Source: Stichopus chloronotus (Eukaryota > Echinodermata > Holothuroidea > Aspidochirotida > Stichopodidae). From it: a DNA stretch of 64,000 nucleotides. The notes beneath the pieces are model-generated. The model saw only the letters and a program-made list of their open reading frames with translations. It was not told where the DNA came from and did not search any database. Shown here in pieces: positions 1-14,104 of the stretch. Every line of letters starts with the position of its first letter. Position 1 is the first letter of the stretch. The stretch lies in contig CM037835.1 of the NCBI GenBank assembly GCA_021234535.1, positions 4,154,001 to 4,218,000 of the forward strand, given 5' to 3'. The translations under genes and the position numbers were made by a program.

Positions 1-2203
1 ACCTTTTGAGGAATGTTGAAGTTACTTCCCTGATGTTTCCTCTGCTTCAGTAATGTCAAAGAAGCATTTTCCATACATACTCAAGACAACTTTGTCTGAA
101 GTAGGATTCATACTTTTGGGCCTTTGAATTACCATTACTTTGATGCAAATGGGATCTTGCTGTTTGTCCTGCCTTCATCGAGATAAGATTAAACATCTTG
201 CATCACACCTTTTACACAGTGTAATTTCTAGTACAATGGAGAACACTGTGGTCTGCCAAACTTGTTGTCAAAACTGCATAGTAATGAATCATCCATGACA
301 TCGCAGAAAGTGCGTTTCATTGTTCCAAGTATAAATCTGTCATGCATTATAATAGTTTTATGCATTTCAGTAGAGTGTTATGTATCACATTGTGGTGAGG
401 CATTCTGCTGAAGAACACATTAAAAATTAAATCTGATGATAACAATGATAAAATCTAGACTCATTTATAAGTGGTAAGCTTGAAGCTACTCACACGAGAA
501 ACTTATGTCTTTCACACGAACCTAGTGCTTACTATACATGTTACCAGAAACACATTCACTGATCTGCTTAAATCTCCTTTATGCAAGTAATGCGTTGTTT
601 ATTCCAATTTGCTCTGGTGAATAGACACTACAAAATGATAAACTGTGTCTTTGGCGGTGATGTGTCTCAACCAATCATCTATCACTTAGTCTGGAAGTAA
701 TCTGGCAAATTTGAAATCTCAATATTATGTTCAATTGATGTTCTCACTCACAATTATGCAGTCTTGAAATGAAACAGTACCCTCGACTACTAATACATAT
801 GGTGCATTTGTTTACAGGAATAACTTTTGAGTGTAAATGTGTAATCTGTACAACCATTGTCTTTTAACCTTTCCTATCTAACATCCACAAATTGCCTGGC
901 AGTCTCTTTGTCGTACAAACCACTGTGATTCCATATAATTAGACACTTTTCATCTATGTAGGTCTACTCCATTTTGTTTACTGTTTCGGTGATTCACGCT
1001 GGCTGCCTTCTTGGTGAGCATTAATAATTGAAATTTAAATATTAATGCTTGCATTCGGCAACTATGTTTCCTCTGTTTGATGCAGTTAAAAATAAGTAGG
1101 CATGATCACAGGCTTACAGTTATGAATACATCAAACTCTTCAGCAGGGTGTGACATATATGTATGGAAATGTATATGTAAAAGGGCTAAGCTTATTGCTT
1201 CCTTGAGATATTTGTATCTCTTACCAGTTTCTTTGTTGCCGTTGTTTTTCTTTGATTATGTACTGTATCTGGTAGTGATTGGCCAATGCACTGTTAGGAT
1301 AGAGGCTATGTTTTCAAACCAGTGAACAGGACTGGCTGGTAATTTGTATTTCATGATGTACATGTATGCATATATCAGTTTAATATTGACAGCAGTGTGT
1401 GCTTTGCTTCTTTTGGAGTTATCTTGCATTACCAAATCATTGAGATGAAACATAGCATAGAGAGTAAGTTTTAAACTTAAACAGTCTCCTGTCATAGTAT
1501 ATTAATTCATCTGCTTGTCTTTTTTTTTTTCACCCATCGCCACCATCAGTGTCATTTAAGTCATTTCAGTGTAATTGTGCTTTTAACTCAAGTTTGCTCA
1601 TCATTCCATATGATTGTTACACATATCACATACACATGTGAAGGTTCATTATGATCAACTGGTTGACTGTTACACATGCACTGCTTAATTTTCATGCACA
1701 TTGTAAAATTTATGCTCATGTTTCTACACAGTGGATACCTAGGCATTTTGATGAAAAACTGTCTCATTTTGGCTGAATCCCTCCTAATTGGTCCAGATTG
1801 ATTGCATATGGTGTTGTTAATGTCATATTTTCCATTTAAAAATTTCAATGTTACCCTTTCCCCGTCATATTCATCGTCATAATCAGATTTCACATCAACA
1901 GGTATTAGTTGCTAAGTATTTTCTTTAGGCCAGGATTTTCTTTTCATTTCCTCAATTAGTTGTTGTGGGCATCTTTTGCTAATTCTACAATTATGGTTCA
2001 CAATAATTCACATGTTTTGAAAACTCAGTTCTCTTAAAAGCCATATGCTTACATGATGATTTACTTTCTAAGGCTTTGCCAATGATCACTGAATTGAGTT
2101 CTGATGGTCCTTTTGAGATAGTGCAAATCATTGTAACCTGTTGTGGTTTGAAACAGGGCATCAATACCCCATTCAAGGTGCATGCATGGCAACACATCGA
2201 GAA

Positions 2204-2559
2204 CTTAAAGGGAAATAGGGCATTTGTTTTAGAGAAAATATCCATATTATTAAAACCAATATTTGTGGATGAAGAATGATAGAATATTGAAAATAAGGAA
2301 GGACAGTAGCCTTCTTTTCAATGAATGAGCTTCTCACAGATAGAAATTCAGTTATTTGTTGCTCAACACTAATTTGTTCACCCAAACTTTTCAAAATTCA
2401 AATGATGCATCTTCCACTAAACATCGCATGCATGATGGTTTGAGGAGATGAAGCTTTGGTAGATGTTTATTGATGAGACTGAATGGTTTAACAATGAGTA
2501 AAGGTATTTTTTTTTGTATGTCATGTTGGTGTATTCTAAACGCCCTATTTCCCTTTAAG
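2204..2559 (+). mobile_element. TTAA-type miniature transposon, left copy of head-to-head pair
   Basis: A roughly 355-bp element bounded by TTAA, with terminal inverted repeats AGGGAAATAGGGC(A/G)TTT at the left and AAACGCCCTATTTCCCT at the right. It carries no coding frame. The TTAA boundary and Pu-rich/Py-rich termini suit a non-autonomous piggyBac-like element (MITE). Its right end abuts a second, inverted copy with only GTC between the two TTAA sites. Confidence 0.8.
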
Positions 2560-2560
2560 T

Positions 2561-2915
2561 CTTAAAGGGAAATAGGGCGTTTAGAATACACCAACATGAC
2601 ATACAAAAGAAAATAGCGGTAACCATTGTTAAACCATTCAGTCTCATCAATAAACACCTCCCAAAGCTTCATCTCCTTAAACATTATGCATGTGATGAGT
2701 AATGGAAGATGCATCATTTGAATTTTGAAAAGTTTGGGTGAACAAATTAGTGTTGAGCAACAAATAACTGAATTTCTGTATGTGAGGAGCTTATTTCTTG
2801 AAGAGAAGGCTACTGTCCTTCCTTATTTTGAATAATCTATCATTCTGCATCCACAAACATTGGTTTCAAAAATATGGATGTCTTCTCTAAAACAAACGCC
2901 CTATTTCCCTTTAAA
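2561..2915 (-). mobile_element. TTAA-type miniature transposon, right (inverted) copy
   Basis: This is the reverse complement of 2204-2559 over its full length, with substitutions and small gaps. It has the same terminal repeats and TTAA edges. For example, the left-copy stretch near 2340-2400 (TTATTTGTTGCTCAACACTA) reappears inverted near 2746-2770. The two copies together form a near-perfect long palindrome centred at about 2560. Confidence 0.8.
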
Positions 2916-4925
2916 GAATGAACTTAGAATAGACTACATCCAATGTTGTCACTGAATGTATACTGCAGCAGTGCAAGGAGTCATACTTTTCTTTGACATC
3001 TTGGTATACTTCAAAAAAATGTAAAAGTTGCAGGCACGTACATTACAGGTTCAGGGAAGGTGAGCTATGTTTTAAGTTAAATCTTTCAGCCTTTGATGAC
3101 AACTCTGAAGTAGTCAACTAAAGAATTGATTCAGGAGATTCATAGCAATTACTTCTAAACTTGTAATCTCTTGATGATTCTAAGAATTTGAATGGTCCTC
3201 AAATGTAAACCAGTTAAAGGAACCACATCAAGAAGCACATTTACTCAAGTTCAGGATTTTAGAACTTCTGTACACTTCTGTACAAACCACATTACTGTCA
3301 AGCATGGCCATACATGATCATACAGTAAGTTAAGAGTGCAAATTTACTGCATGGATACACGTTGGCAGTGGTGCTATATCCGGGTGGTTTGGTGCTTCTT
3401 TGTACTCTCATTGCAACGGCAGCTTGATCACTGGATATGTATGTCATATATCACTATGAAATAATACAAATTTATTACCTTATGAAAACGTACACATATG
3501 CATTCCTACAGTATGTACACTGCTTTCAAGTACACATTGTAAATATGTACATCAGAACAAATGGATTTCTATCACAGTTCATACGTACGTATCATTGAGG
3601 CCATATCCATTCAAAGGAAGAATAGATATTCTATACAGCCTGGGTTACATGTGTGAGACCAAGGTGCTTTATGAAGTAGACTTCGGTTTTTCTGGTCTAG
3701 AATAATTGTTTGGATAATTTTCTCTTGAATACTTCTACATTTTCTGTCTTGCATGCGCCTTTTTACAGCTGTTTAAGCTGATGTATTGTTTTTGCAAGGA
3801 AATCATTTCCTGGATCTGCTCAATGTTTTTGAAAACTAATTTTTGAATATGTGATGAATAGCATTAATACCCACCTCTTGACGTCATTGAAAGATCCTAA
3901 AGGAGTATACAAATTTCACACCATTTGATCTGCAGTCATGAAACAATTTGAGGTGTAATTATCTGCATCTGCCAATGATCCCTACTAGAAAATGCTCTGT
4001 CAGCAAAAAGATTCTCTCAGCAATTGAACAGCTCACAGTACCACATTCTCTGCAAAAAATATCCCGTCTCTAATAAATGTCCTCTTTATTTTTTGTTGTT
4101 GTCACATCTTATGTACGTTAATGAGAGAACAGAGTAAAATGAAACAATCATCCTCGTAATTGCCACAAAATCTCATCAAGCATGGCCATCAGTTTGGGGG
4201 AGACAGAGGGACATATCCCTTATAATTTTGGGGAGGAGGGGATACTAACACATTTGCCCTCCCCCTTGCAGATTTTGTGACCTGAACTTAAAAAATTAGT
4301 TATTCTTAGTGAAAGTGTAAATTTCTTAACTTGTCTTTAAAACATTAAAGAAAATTTAACTCAAGTTAATAAGGCCAGAGAGACTGGAAAATGCCATTTC
4401 CTGCAATCTGAGCAGTATTTTCATCAAAAACTTTCTTGCCATGCTACATGCCAACCAATGGTGGTGCTCTGTTTGATGGAGTCCATGTGGAGAAAACATG
4501 CGACCCTGATGGAGTCATACTGTTTCCCCCACTTCAACCACTTTCTCAAAGTCTGCAATGTGCCAGCTGTAGTAAATGAGGTGGGGGCCGTTGGTGGTAT
4601 GATGTTCAGCAACCAATATTTGCCAAGTGCCTCAGTGCATAATTCAGTTACTATTCTTGTGTCATCTCAACACATCTGATATGTATTACTACATTGATTT
4701 TTTTCGTGACTATTGCAAAGTTGAAGACATGAAATCCCTACTGAAAGGCTGGATATTTGCAGCTTGGAACACCCAGGAAGTGCTGTTTTCGGCCATCTGG
4801 GAGGTTTGTAGACTCTGCAGAGTCTGCTTGGGCTGGAAAATTTCTGTTCCTAATCTTGGTTCCGCCAATTCTGAACATCCATACTGTACTGCTCTTCCGG
4901 AAGAGTGTTTACTCCCCACCCCCCC

Positions 4926-5353
4926 CACTGATCGCTGCCCTCGCAGACTCTGGACACTCGTTTTAATTATGCACACAACTTTTAACTAAAACCATTGTTT
5001 TTCGCTACCAAATTCGGTAGAAGCCAATCAGGACCATCGTGAGAAATGATGGGAGTGATGATGGGGAAAGGACCTATGACTGGTTACGTAATTATCATGG
5101 TAATATTCCACTCCAACGTTTTAGGCCTCTCTTAGCCATATCCTGTATCTGCCGTAGGCAAATCTGGTAAAAGGGTGAAAATTAGCCTAGGTACCATTAT
5201 TTTCTCTCATTGTTCGATTGCTGCTATTGGCTCATTTCATGAGACCAATGCGTAATATTTTAATATGTATTAACCGTAACGTCAAACGTGACTATTCATT
5301 TGTACATAATTATATCGAGTGTCCAAAGTCTTTCCGGCGGACGGCGATCACAG
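4926..5353. repeat. Inverted repeat with about 46-bp arms (transposon-like)
   Basis: Left arm 4926-4971 and right arm 5305-5353 are imperfect inverted repeats. Both contain TGATCGC..., GGACACTCG and AATTATG when read inward. The interior of about 330 bp has no coding frame. Flanking segments share a further direct similarity (CATGCCAA..TGGTGG.GCTC near 4448-4470 and 5511-5535), so the unit may be part of a larger composite repeat spanning roughly 4430-5545. Confidence 0.6.
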
Positions 5354-8300
5354 GGAAACGTGATTACTAGATGAGTGCATATCCTTGGTTGGGTATAAGT
5401 AGGCTGCAGCTCAAATCATGAGGAATGTATCAAAGGAGGGGAATTTATTCGCCGAGAAAGACTTTGCAAAGTCTAGGAGGTTTGCAGAGCCAAAAATTTT
5501 CTTTTACGCTCCATGCCAAACAGTGGTGGCGCTCCGCATAGATAATTCTACTGACACTCACCGCTTTTTATATTTGTTTCTCCTGCACCCAGCTTACTGC
5601 ACTTTTAGGAGAAATTTTAGGACAGATACCCCCTCTGCAGCACATAAAGAATCAATGCCCCTTCATCAAGTCCCTCATTCTGCCACAATCAATGTTTCTG
5701 CAAATTACTTTTGATTGTCATTTATGCTATGACATACCACAGATATATACTGCCCTCATTGACAAGTCATTGGTACTTTGATTTCATAGGGATCAACATT
5801 TGCTAAGATCACTGTAGTCTATCTGAATAGCTGAACATGAAATTCAGAAATCAACACAACAAAATTCAACACTGATGAAACGCTCCATGAATTGCAGGAA
5901 CTGAACTTTGAACAAATTTCATAAGTTGTTTTACAAAAGCAGTTCACTAAGATGGTCTTTTTGAAAACAGAATTTCAAACTGTTATAACATTGGCCTCCT
6001 AATAAACAGAATTACCCAAATTATGCTTTCTGCCATTTATGCAAAAGAATCTCAACTCCCATTGTATGATAATCACAGGTTACTGCAAACTTGATTTGTG
6101 TTGAAAGATATAAGTTGGCTGCTTTTCTAATTTCTGAGTTATTTTTCTATCTCTGCTTTCTTTAGGTTTGCATTAGTATGGTGAATGTGCATTTTGTTTG
6201 AAGGATGGCTATTTTTATTGCTCTGTAAAATTTAGGCTAGTTAACATAGGTATTAATGTGAAGATCTTTGTAGGTAAAACGAGCACAGGAATTTTTCTGT
6301 TCCTGTCACTGCATCCAGCAAGATGCCCCCAAAATGACTATAATTGATTTATTCTTGGAAGAGTTGTGGAGTTGCTCCTCTTTAGTATATTACCTGCCTC
6401 ATCAGAACAACTGAACTCTCATCTAGTGTGCATTGTTTTAGTCAGTCTCTTGAAGGTGAAAGGTAAGTTCTGGTGCCTTTGGAATCTTTGTAGTTTATTG
6501 TATCATGTACAAAGAGATGTTGCCAATAGAGATGGCACTGGTGTGAGTTGCACATACTAATCATAAATCAAAATTTATCATTGTTGTGTGTATACATGCA
6601 GGATCAGACATATTCAGTCTTAAAAGTATCTCATTCACAGAGATGGTTTAGGTTAGCAGGAACATAACTGTATTCTGTTCTACTAAAGTCCAGCCAATTT
6701 GTGTGGTACATAGGTAAAGTGCATAGTCCACTGTTTGTAATCAATGAAGGCTTTACACAATAATGACAAAAGTTACCAAGTAATTATTATTTGATCCTAA
6801 TATTATATGAGAAATTTTCTCCCACTGAACCCTTCCCCCACCTAGATTTCAATGTATTTTTCATTATAAATTATACCTCTTGTATTCAGGTCTGAAACCA
6901 AATTCCACATAGCTTCAAACTGTCGATGAATGCCTGTAGAATGTAAACAATTTTGTTTACACTTCAAAACAAAGTCATCTGTCTAATTAAAACCCTGTAT
7001 GCTCTTGACAGATTGCTATATTAATGACATATAATGGAAAACTGGTAAATTTGTGCAGAACTTTTTCATTTGTCTTTTATTTTTTAAATATTGACATAAA
7101 CCATCAGTCACTTTCATTTAATGACTCCTTTCTTTCAGCTAGCTTTTTTTTTTTTTTTCTTTTGCCTCATTACCCAGACACATGCACACAAAGTAGGTAC
7201 TGAAATATTAGTGATCCAAAGGAAACAGAAGTAAAACATCCCTTTCTTTAAAACTAAAAGTCTGTCCAAACATTCAAATCAAATTACTGCGTTGCATATC
7301 GATTAAAAGATATTCATGTATGTAAAAGAAAAGAGTGATTTAGAGAGCACAGGGCATGTTAAGAATTCTTCAGTTCTCTTACAAATTGATGTCACATGAG
7401 TGGCTCTTCCTTTCCCCATCACCCAACCCCCTGTGTACAGACTCATCCCCTAAAGAACAATGAAGTCTAATGTTCCTTTATTCTGTGTCCTATTGGCATT
7501 AGCATCCACCTCAACAGTAGAGAAAGGCTGAAATGTAGACAATGGTTAAGAAATTAATCTGTCATTTCTGAAGTGAGTAGATTTTTCTAGTTTTCCAGAT
7601 TTTTGACATGTTCCCTCACTGGGAGATGCCACTCTGCCGTAGTCCCAGGTGTTGCTGTACCTTCAGTTATTGGCTTTGTGTTTGCTGCGTTATGGTATCT
7701 TGAAAAGTCTCCAGATCTTGGCTTTAGCCTTCTTTACATCTAGGATCAAATTAAGCTAATGACAACCTACCCATTGATATTGTAATAAATGTGTTAGGAT
7801 GTGTGTGTGCTATCTTATCACTCATTGCTTGTTTTACCCATCTGAAGTTACATGTTACATGCAATTGCTTGTATTGCATTATGTGCTAAAGTTTCTCTGG
7901 ACTACAGCTGCCTTTTCAGATGTAAAAAAGTTTACTTCAGTGAGCGATGACACAGATGATTTAAAATTTAGCAGAAAACTGTAAAATCTCACAAAAAAGT
8001 GAAAAGCTGCAGTATATCAGTAATATGTCATCATGTTGGATCAAAACATATTGCACAATAAACTGTTTCATTTGGCAGTTGATGTGTTATATTGGGTCCT
8101 TGTTTGTTAATGATAGGAAGCACAAATTTTGCTACCTGACTGCAAACTGTCTGACCCAGACACCGGTAGAGCTTCATTTGTTATAACTACCACAGTAATA
8201 TGCATAGTGTATCCATCATTTGCCAGTTGCCTATTGTAATATTTTTGGTCTAGCTCATGTATGATTCAGAATCTTTTGTCATTTAACCAGCGTGTGGGAT

Positions 8301-9002
8301 ATTTTATTGATCCTGTGTTGGAGCTCTTCTCTATCTATGCAGGAAAAATAATTTATTTCTGTGTAATTTGTGCACAGCCGTGTGTATGTCTTTGTACTCG
8401 TTGCCTTCATGTGTTAAACACATGCCACATAATTTGCAAATACCTCTGCATAATGGTGTTGTGCTTGTGTAAACTGTCTGCTATTCAGTACTGCACAGAA
8501 ATGCATAATGAAATATTCCCAAGGGATGGAGAGTGAATATTGTTTATGTTAGTTCAGATGATTCTCAGATACCACTCACTGTTACCTGTCTTTGAGGTTT
8601 GACAATTTTTTTCTGATGGCCTAGCAAAGCTAACATGCAAACATAATGGGCAACAGTAACATCCACATTTTATCAACCTTTCAACCTCTATGTAAAAAGT
8701 TCTTGGAACAATCAGATAGGGCAACAAGAAGATGGCATCATTTCTCGTGTCATAAAAGGCAACTTAATCACATGCAACCACTCTTGAAATGTCTCCTTAT
8801 TCTGGGGCTAGGGAATAAACTGAGCTGTCACTATACCATAGGGATGCCACTGGCTTTTATTTCTGGTAAATTCGAAATTTTCTAATTAGGTGTAAATTAA
8901 GCCACTAAACACAATGCCAGGAAAGTATGTATTAAGTACAAAACAAGAGAGACTGAACACTTGGAACAGACAGATACAGTAATGAAACAGATAATCAATG
9001 CT

Positions 9003-9138
9003 GGACCTTGCATTAATGGTAAGATAATGCAAGATCGTGGGTTTATGCTTTCCCTGGTTGCACGAGGATGCACCTCTCGTGCATCCAGGGATGGCACCAA
9101 CCCCAAGAGTGCTTTATCCTCCAATTAATGCACAGGTC
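9003..9138. repeat. Fold-back element
   Basis: An imperfect palindrome of about 135 bp. The central stem is CCCTGGTTGCACGAG (9052-9066) against CTCGTGCATCCAGGG (9076-9090), with one mismatch and a 9-nt loop. The complementarity continues outward less perfectly through GATAATGC / GCTTTATC and GCATTAAT / ATTAATGC to GACC / GGTC at the ends. No coding frame is present. It looks like a small fold-back MITE. Confidence 0.6.
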
Positions 9139-11998
9139 TAAGGTTGATCCAACTTGTTCCTTCATACAAAAACGAGATTTTGATCAAAAAGACGAAAACG
9201 AAAGAAAATGTCATAACAACCACATTTATTGAAAATGGACGCCCGGGGAAAAGGTAAACAATATTGATGTCATGTCAACACTGTTCTGCACAGTAGGCAA
9301 AGTTTCACCATTGTTTTGCCACCTACGTTTTTATTGTATTCATCCGCCGGTGATTTTACTGTTTCATCCACGAGATAATGCACAGTCACATGACTGAAAT
9401 GGGCCAGTTCTAGGAGTTTTGGATTCTTCCCAAGAACATAAGTTGACTTATAGTTTATTGAGTGATAGATGTAACTTTATTCAGCTCCTGGGTGAAAAGA
9501 TCAAACTTAAGGAGTTTGTAATAGTTTATAAACCATGGCAGGATAGCATTTATCTTGTTTCTATAGTGAGATATTTTATGGTTAACATAAATTGTAAGCT
9601 TTCTATGTGGTTGAAACTATATTTACTTTGTTTTCTCATTATTTTCTTAGTCTTTGATTGGTTAAATGGTGTGAAAGGTGATGCTGGTACATTTCCGTTG
9701 TCACGAGACACTTGACATTACTACACGTCATCTCGCACAAAAACTAAGTCATCAAGAGGGAGAATTTCCCAGATAGTGCTAAAATGGAAGTAAGAACTTT
9801 CACAGTCTCAGCATGCAAGGTTGTGTGTTAGTTTCTATGGCAGCAGGGTGCCAAAGCATACAGATAACCCAGAAACACCAAGGATAGAACTTTGATCCAC
9901 TGGGTTTGAATTACAATGCTGTATTCTGTTTCCTGTTACCATTGTCAGGGTTTAGGACCAATGATTTCATCCATTTTGCCAAATTAGTGATGACCTTTTA
10001 ACTTTAGGATAAGCTCACCAAACATAAAATGGTGTGTTATCTTTAACTGATGCACAAATTTGGTTATGCTGTGCCACATGCATGTACCTGTGCTATATAT
10101 TTATGTTAGAGTTATATGCCAAAAGTAGCTCTTCAGTAAATTTGAATGCTTGGAAGTGGAATAAAGACTGCATTATAGGAACCAAGAAAGCCAATATTCG
10201 ATCCTCGTAGCATTCCTATCCGTTTGCATAAAGTACTTCAAAGTATTAAAGTTTCTTACGATGCAACTCAAAATTTTATTTCCACCTGGACACAATGTTA
10301 TATTGACAGTCACATACTGGGTCTGTCTTTTGCAGAAATATCTCATTCAAAAACTTCTCTAATCTCTCAGATTAATTTTTCAAAATATTTTTTTGGAAGA
10401 TGTGTTTTCCATTTTCAGCTCATGTAACTTTTTGCTATTTCAACCCCAGTTTTGATTTCATCTCCACCTTATTCACCAAAGCAAGGAAAGAAAAACAAGT
10501 ATAGTCCGATATCAGCATACGTATGGCTACGAGGTTTTTGAATTCAATGCACAAACTTGAAATTATTGCTTTGCCCAGTGAGAATTTCTGTTTGACCATT
10601 GGTAATGTATTCACAACACATGGATCTATGTGTTCTTTTATAATGTATATGACAGCAGTGTTGAGGAGTTATATGTAAGTCAGACATACGTGTGTGTAAA
10701 CACAATACATCCTCTGCAGAGAGACTGACATCTGTCATTATACTGCCTTCACTGTATAGAACTTATTTCTCATTTTCTTGTCTGTGGCCAATTAGATCTT
10801 TCTCTCTCTCTCTCTTATGGCTTTCATATTACATGAACACAGTACTGTTATTCTCCGCTTGACTAACTGATGCAGCAAGTCTGTTAAATGTTTCCATTTT
10901 CAATGCCGATCAGCGGTATCTTAGTGCGGTCTGTAGGTTAATTGCGTTCTAATTTATTTTCTTTCATTTTTTTTTCGTCTGTCTGTCTGTTTTTTTCTCT
11001 TTTGTCTTGTGGTAGGTTTGTTGCTGGTAACATATCATGTGTGTATGGTGACTGCTGAGAAGCACTGGAAGCGAGGTTGCAGACAGATTAAAAGATTCAG
11101 CAAAGAGCAGTTCACACATTTGTAATTGCAGTTTTGAATGTACATAATCAATGTGTGGTACAATTCAAAAAGCCAGGCTGTGACATTGCCAAAATGGTAT
11201 ATTTGTATAAAGTAAAAGTAAAAAATATAGCAGGGTACAAAGGTTGCAGCTGAGAGGATAAAGAGAAACTTATTATCATACATGTATAGTTTCTGCTTGT
11301 TTTGGATCAATATCTCATCTAAAAACCCAACCATTGGAGGATATTCTTCAAACAAGTAATTGTTTATCATTCAGATATGTTGGAAGATATGTTCTAAAGT
11401 AATATAATGTTGTAAAGTAATAATTTCTCTAAACATTGAATTATTTCAAAGGAGAATAGATTGGTCTTGTCTTCAAGTGTTGTTTTAATACTTTCTGAAC
11501 AGAGCAAATCAACACAAAAATGTTCTTTAAATCCATTGCTGTCATGAAGGTTTTCGAAGAACCATGATTCTTCCTCATAAGGTTTAGAAATATGTAAAGA
11601 GTCTGAAAATCCAGAGTACATAGATAGAAAGTGCAATATATGAGGAGGTGATGCTTCAGAAACATGACAAAAATGGATTTCAGAACATTTTTGGGTTGAT
11701 TTGCTCTTTTGTTTGGTTTTATAAATGTACAAGTCTTCCTGAACTTAAATACTTTTTTCCTTTAATAAAATGGTTGCACATTTATAAGTGTCTTAATAGG
11801 TAGGCTTGACTTTTATTTAAGATAATGCAGTGGCCTCGATTATGTCAACAAGGTTGGTATTATTCATAAATTCACCAGAAATGGAACAGCTGCAAAAGGA
11901 TTGATAAACCAAATTATTACTTTTCTAATACTTCAGTAGTTAAGGGTTTGCCGTCTTGTTTATTGCACAGTGGAACACTTATTTAGCAATTGCAAACC

Positions 11999-13125
11999 TT
12001 AAAGTTGTGTTTACTTGACACGCGTATTGTGGAACGCGGAATGCGAAACGCGGAACGCGGAAAGGAGCCGCATGCCCGAAAAACACCCCACACGGATCCA
12101 TGCAATTATACAGACATCAATTGTAACAACCAGCGATATTTGACATAAAGCATTTTATTTTGGTCAAAAATATCAACATTTGAAGAGAAGATTTTTTCAA
12201 TATTATAAAAGGAGTTAAGTTACTTGGTTGCTATGGTAACCATCGCATATGTATGTCCCAGTTTTGTGCTGAAATATTGACCAAAATCAGTGATGATTGC
12301 TATCAAAATGTTAGGATAAAGCAACATCTCATACGTACATCTGTGTGGTATATGAGGTAGGCTAGCTCCATATGAATGGGGGTAATTCAAGAACTTTATA
12401 CCAAGGGCCAATATGTTGGGCCTACGTTGTTTTACCAGTGTCATCACGTGGTGTAACCAGTCAAATATATGCATGGGGTCTTTTAAATACAAACTGATAG
12501 GGAGTAACTGCAGAATACCCCATCAAATTTTGAGAAGAGGATTTGCGATTGAGAAATTTCCAGGGATGATCCATGTTGTCAGGTGGGAGGGGGAAGAGCA
12601 GAGGACAGGTAAGTTGATAAGTTACATGCCTGCCAATGTTACCCCAAGCTGCTTTGGGTCATTTAGCATTTTTTTTATGGATGACTATAGCCCAGTGGAT
12701 AAAGATATGAAACTGATAGACAAACTACTTACTGACTGGAAGTTAATTGGTTCATAGTACTTACGTTTCAGTCATTTTTCCATTGTTGTGAGAAGTTATC
12801 ACAATAATACATCAAAAAACCTGCCAAAGTTCCCCTGTTTTATCAGTGTATGGTACGACGTAGTATGGGAAGTCTGGGGAATGTGGAGAAATCCTACTGG
12901 AAGCTCTAAACGGTGTCCACGTGGTTACCAATACACGCGGAATGCAGAAAGAATTCGACATGGAGAATTTGATACGCAATCCGCAGTCTGCGTGTGATGG
13001 TTCCGCAATGTATGTTCCGAGTGCCCAATAAACAGGTCATTGGAAAAACAAAAAAGAATTCTTTCTGCGTTCCGCATTACGCGTTCCGCATTTCGCAATA
13101 TGCGTGTCAAGTAAACACAGCTTAA
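11999..13125. mobile_element. 1.1-kb TTAA-bounded element with GCGGAAC-rich terminal inverted repeats
   Basis: The left end after TTAA reads GTGTTTACTTGACACGC and then repeated GGAACGCGGAATGCG units to about 12063. The right end, from about 13063, is its inverted counterpart (GCGTGTCAAGTAAACACAG followed by TTAA at 13122-13125). The terminal repeats are about 60 bp. The termini are markedly richer in CpG than the surroundings. Degenerate GCGGAATGC/CCGCA units recur inside near 12935-13020. The interior has only one 114-codon frame (12413-12757), without recognisable transposase motifs, so the element is probably non-autonomous. The TTAA edges suggest a piggyBac-like superfamily, though target-site duplication could be coincidental with the palindromic TTAA. 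Confidence 0.75.
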
Positions 13126-14104
13126 GCCAATATTGAATCATGAATCAAGATTCTGTATTAAGTCAACTTGAAATCAACTTAAAAGACTGTGGTTGTCAAA
13201 AAGAAGATGAATGGAAACTCTTATCAATTGTATATATTATATACCATGGCATTTTTATTTGCCAGTGTTCTGTAGTTTCATCTTGAGACAGTGAATGAAT
13301 TTGGATTTGATTTGTATCCTAATTCACTAGTCTGGCCATGTGTCCTTAAAGGCAACCTTGTCACCAAGTTGTCTACTTTTTGTGCCAGCCTTCTGGAATT
13401 ATTCTCTTCTGTGGAGAGGATGTTCTCCCTATCTTTCTTGGTTTAACTCTCCTCAAGTAGTTTTAAAAGGAACATGACCCACCTATGACCTTTTGTAGTC
13501 TGTGGTCATCGTCCATGTCGTGCAAGGGTTTTGTAGGTGGCAATGAAGACAGTCATTGAACTGAAATCATAAAAGAAAGTGGAATTTGGGACAAATGTGA
13601 CTTACTTTTGTAGCCATGTACTGTAACCACCTGAAATTGTTATAGTTGGCAGCAAAAAACAATGTTACTCATAGTTATGGTATCTTTCACTGGTATACTT
13701 ACAGTAGATAACATGGGTAACATTAACTTAATTGTTTTAAAGTCATTCATATCTTTTCTTTGTCTTGCCAAATCTGAACCCTTTTACTGTTTAATTAATC
13801 ATGAGGCCTGTCCGTCTTATTAACAAGACTGGTAGTTAAAGGAAAATTGGGAGACAAGTACGACAAAATTACATGGAAATTTACATCAGTTCTGTTCAGT
13901 TGCTGTGTATGCAGTACCAATACCATTTACATAGACCTACTATCAACCAGGATCACTATTCTTGTAATGACCTGAACAATGAAGTGAGGAGATAGGATAC
14001 GTATATATTTATAGGAAATGCGACTGTTATGAAAGACTTCCTTCTCTTTTGCTTCACAATCTGATTAGATTTGTTAACAGGTGATCTATATATATGTAGT
14101 GTGA

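Noticed and set aside
12413..12757. 114-codon frame ending near a GTAAGT, phase 1, as a candidate upstream exon.
   Set aside because: It lies wholly inside the TTAA-bounded element, lacks similarity to the BAZ2 N-terminus and has no convincing acceptor.
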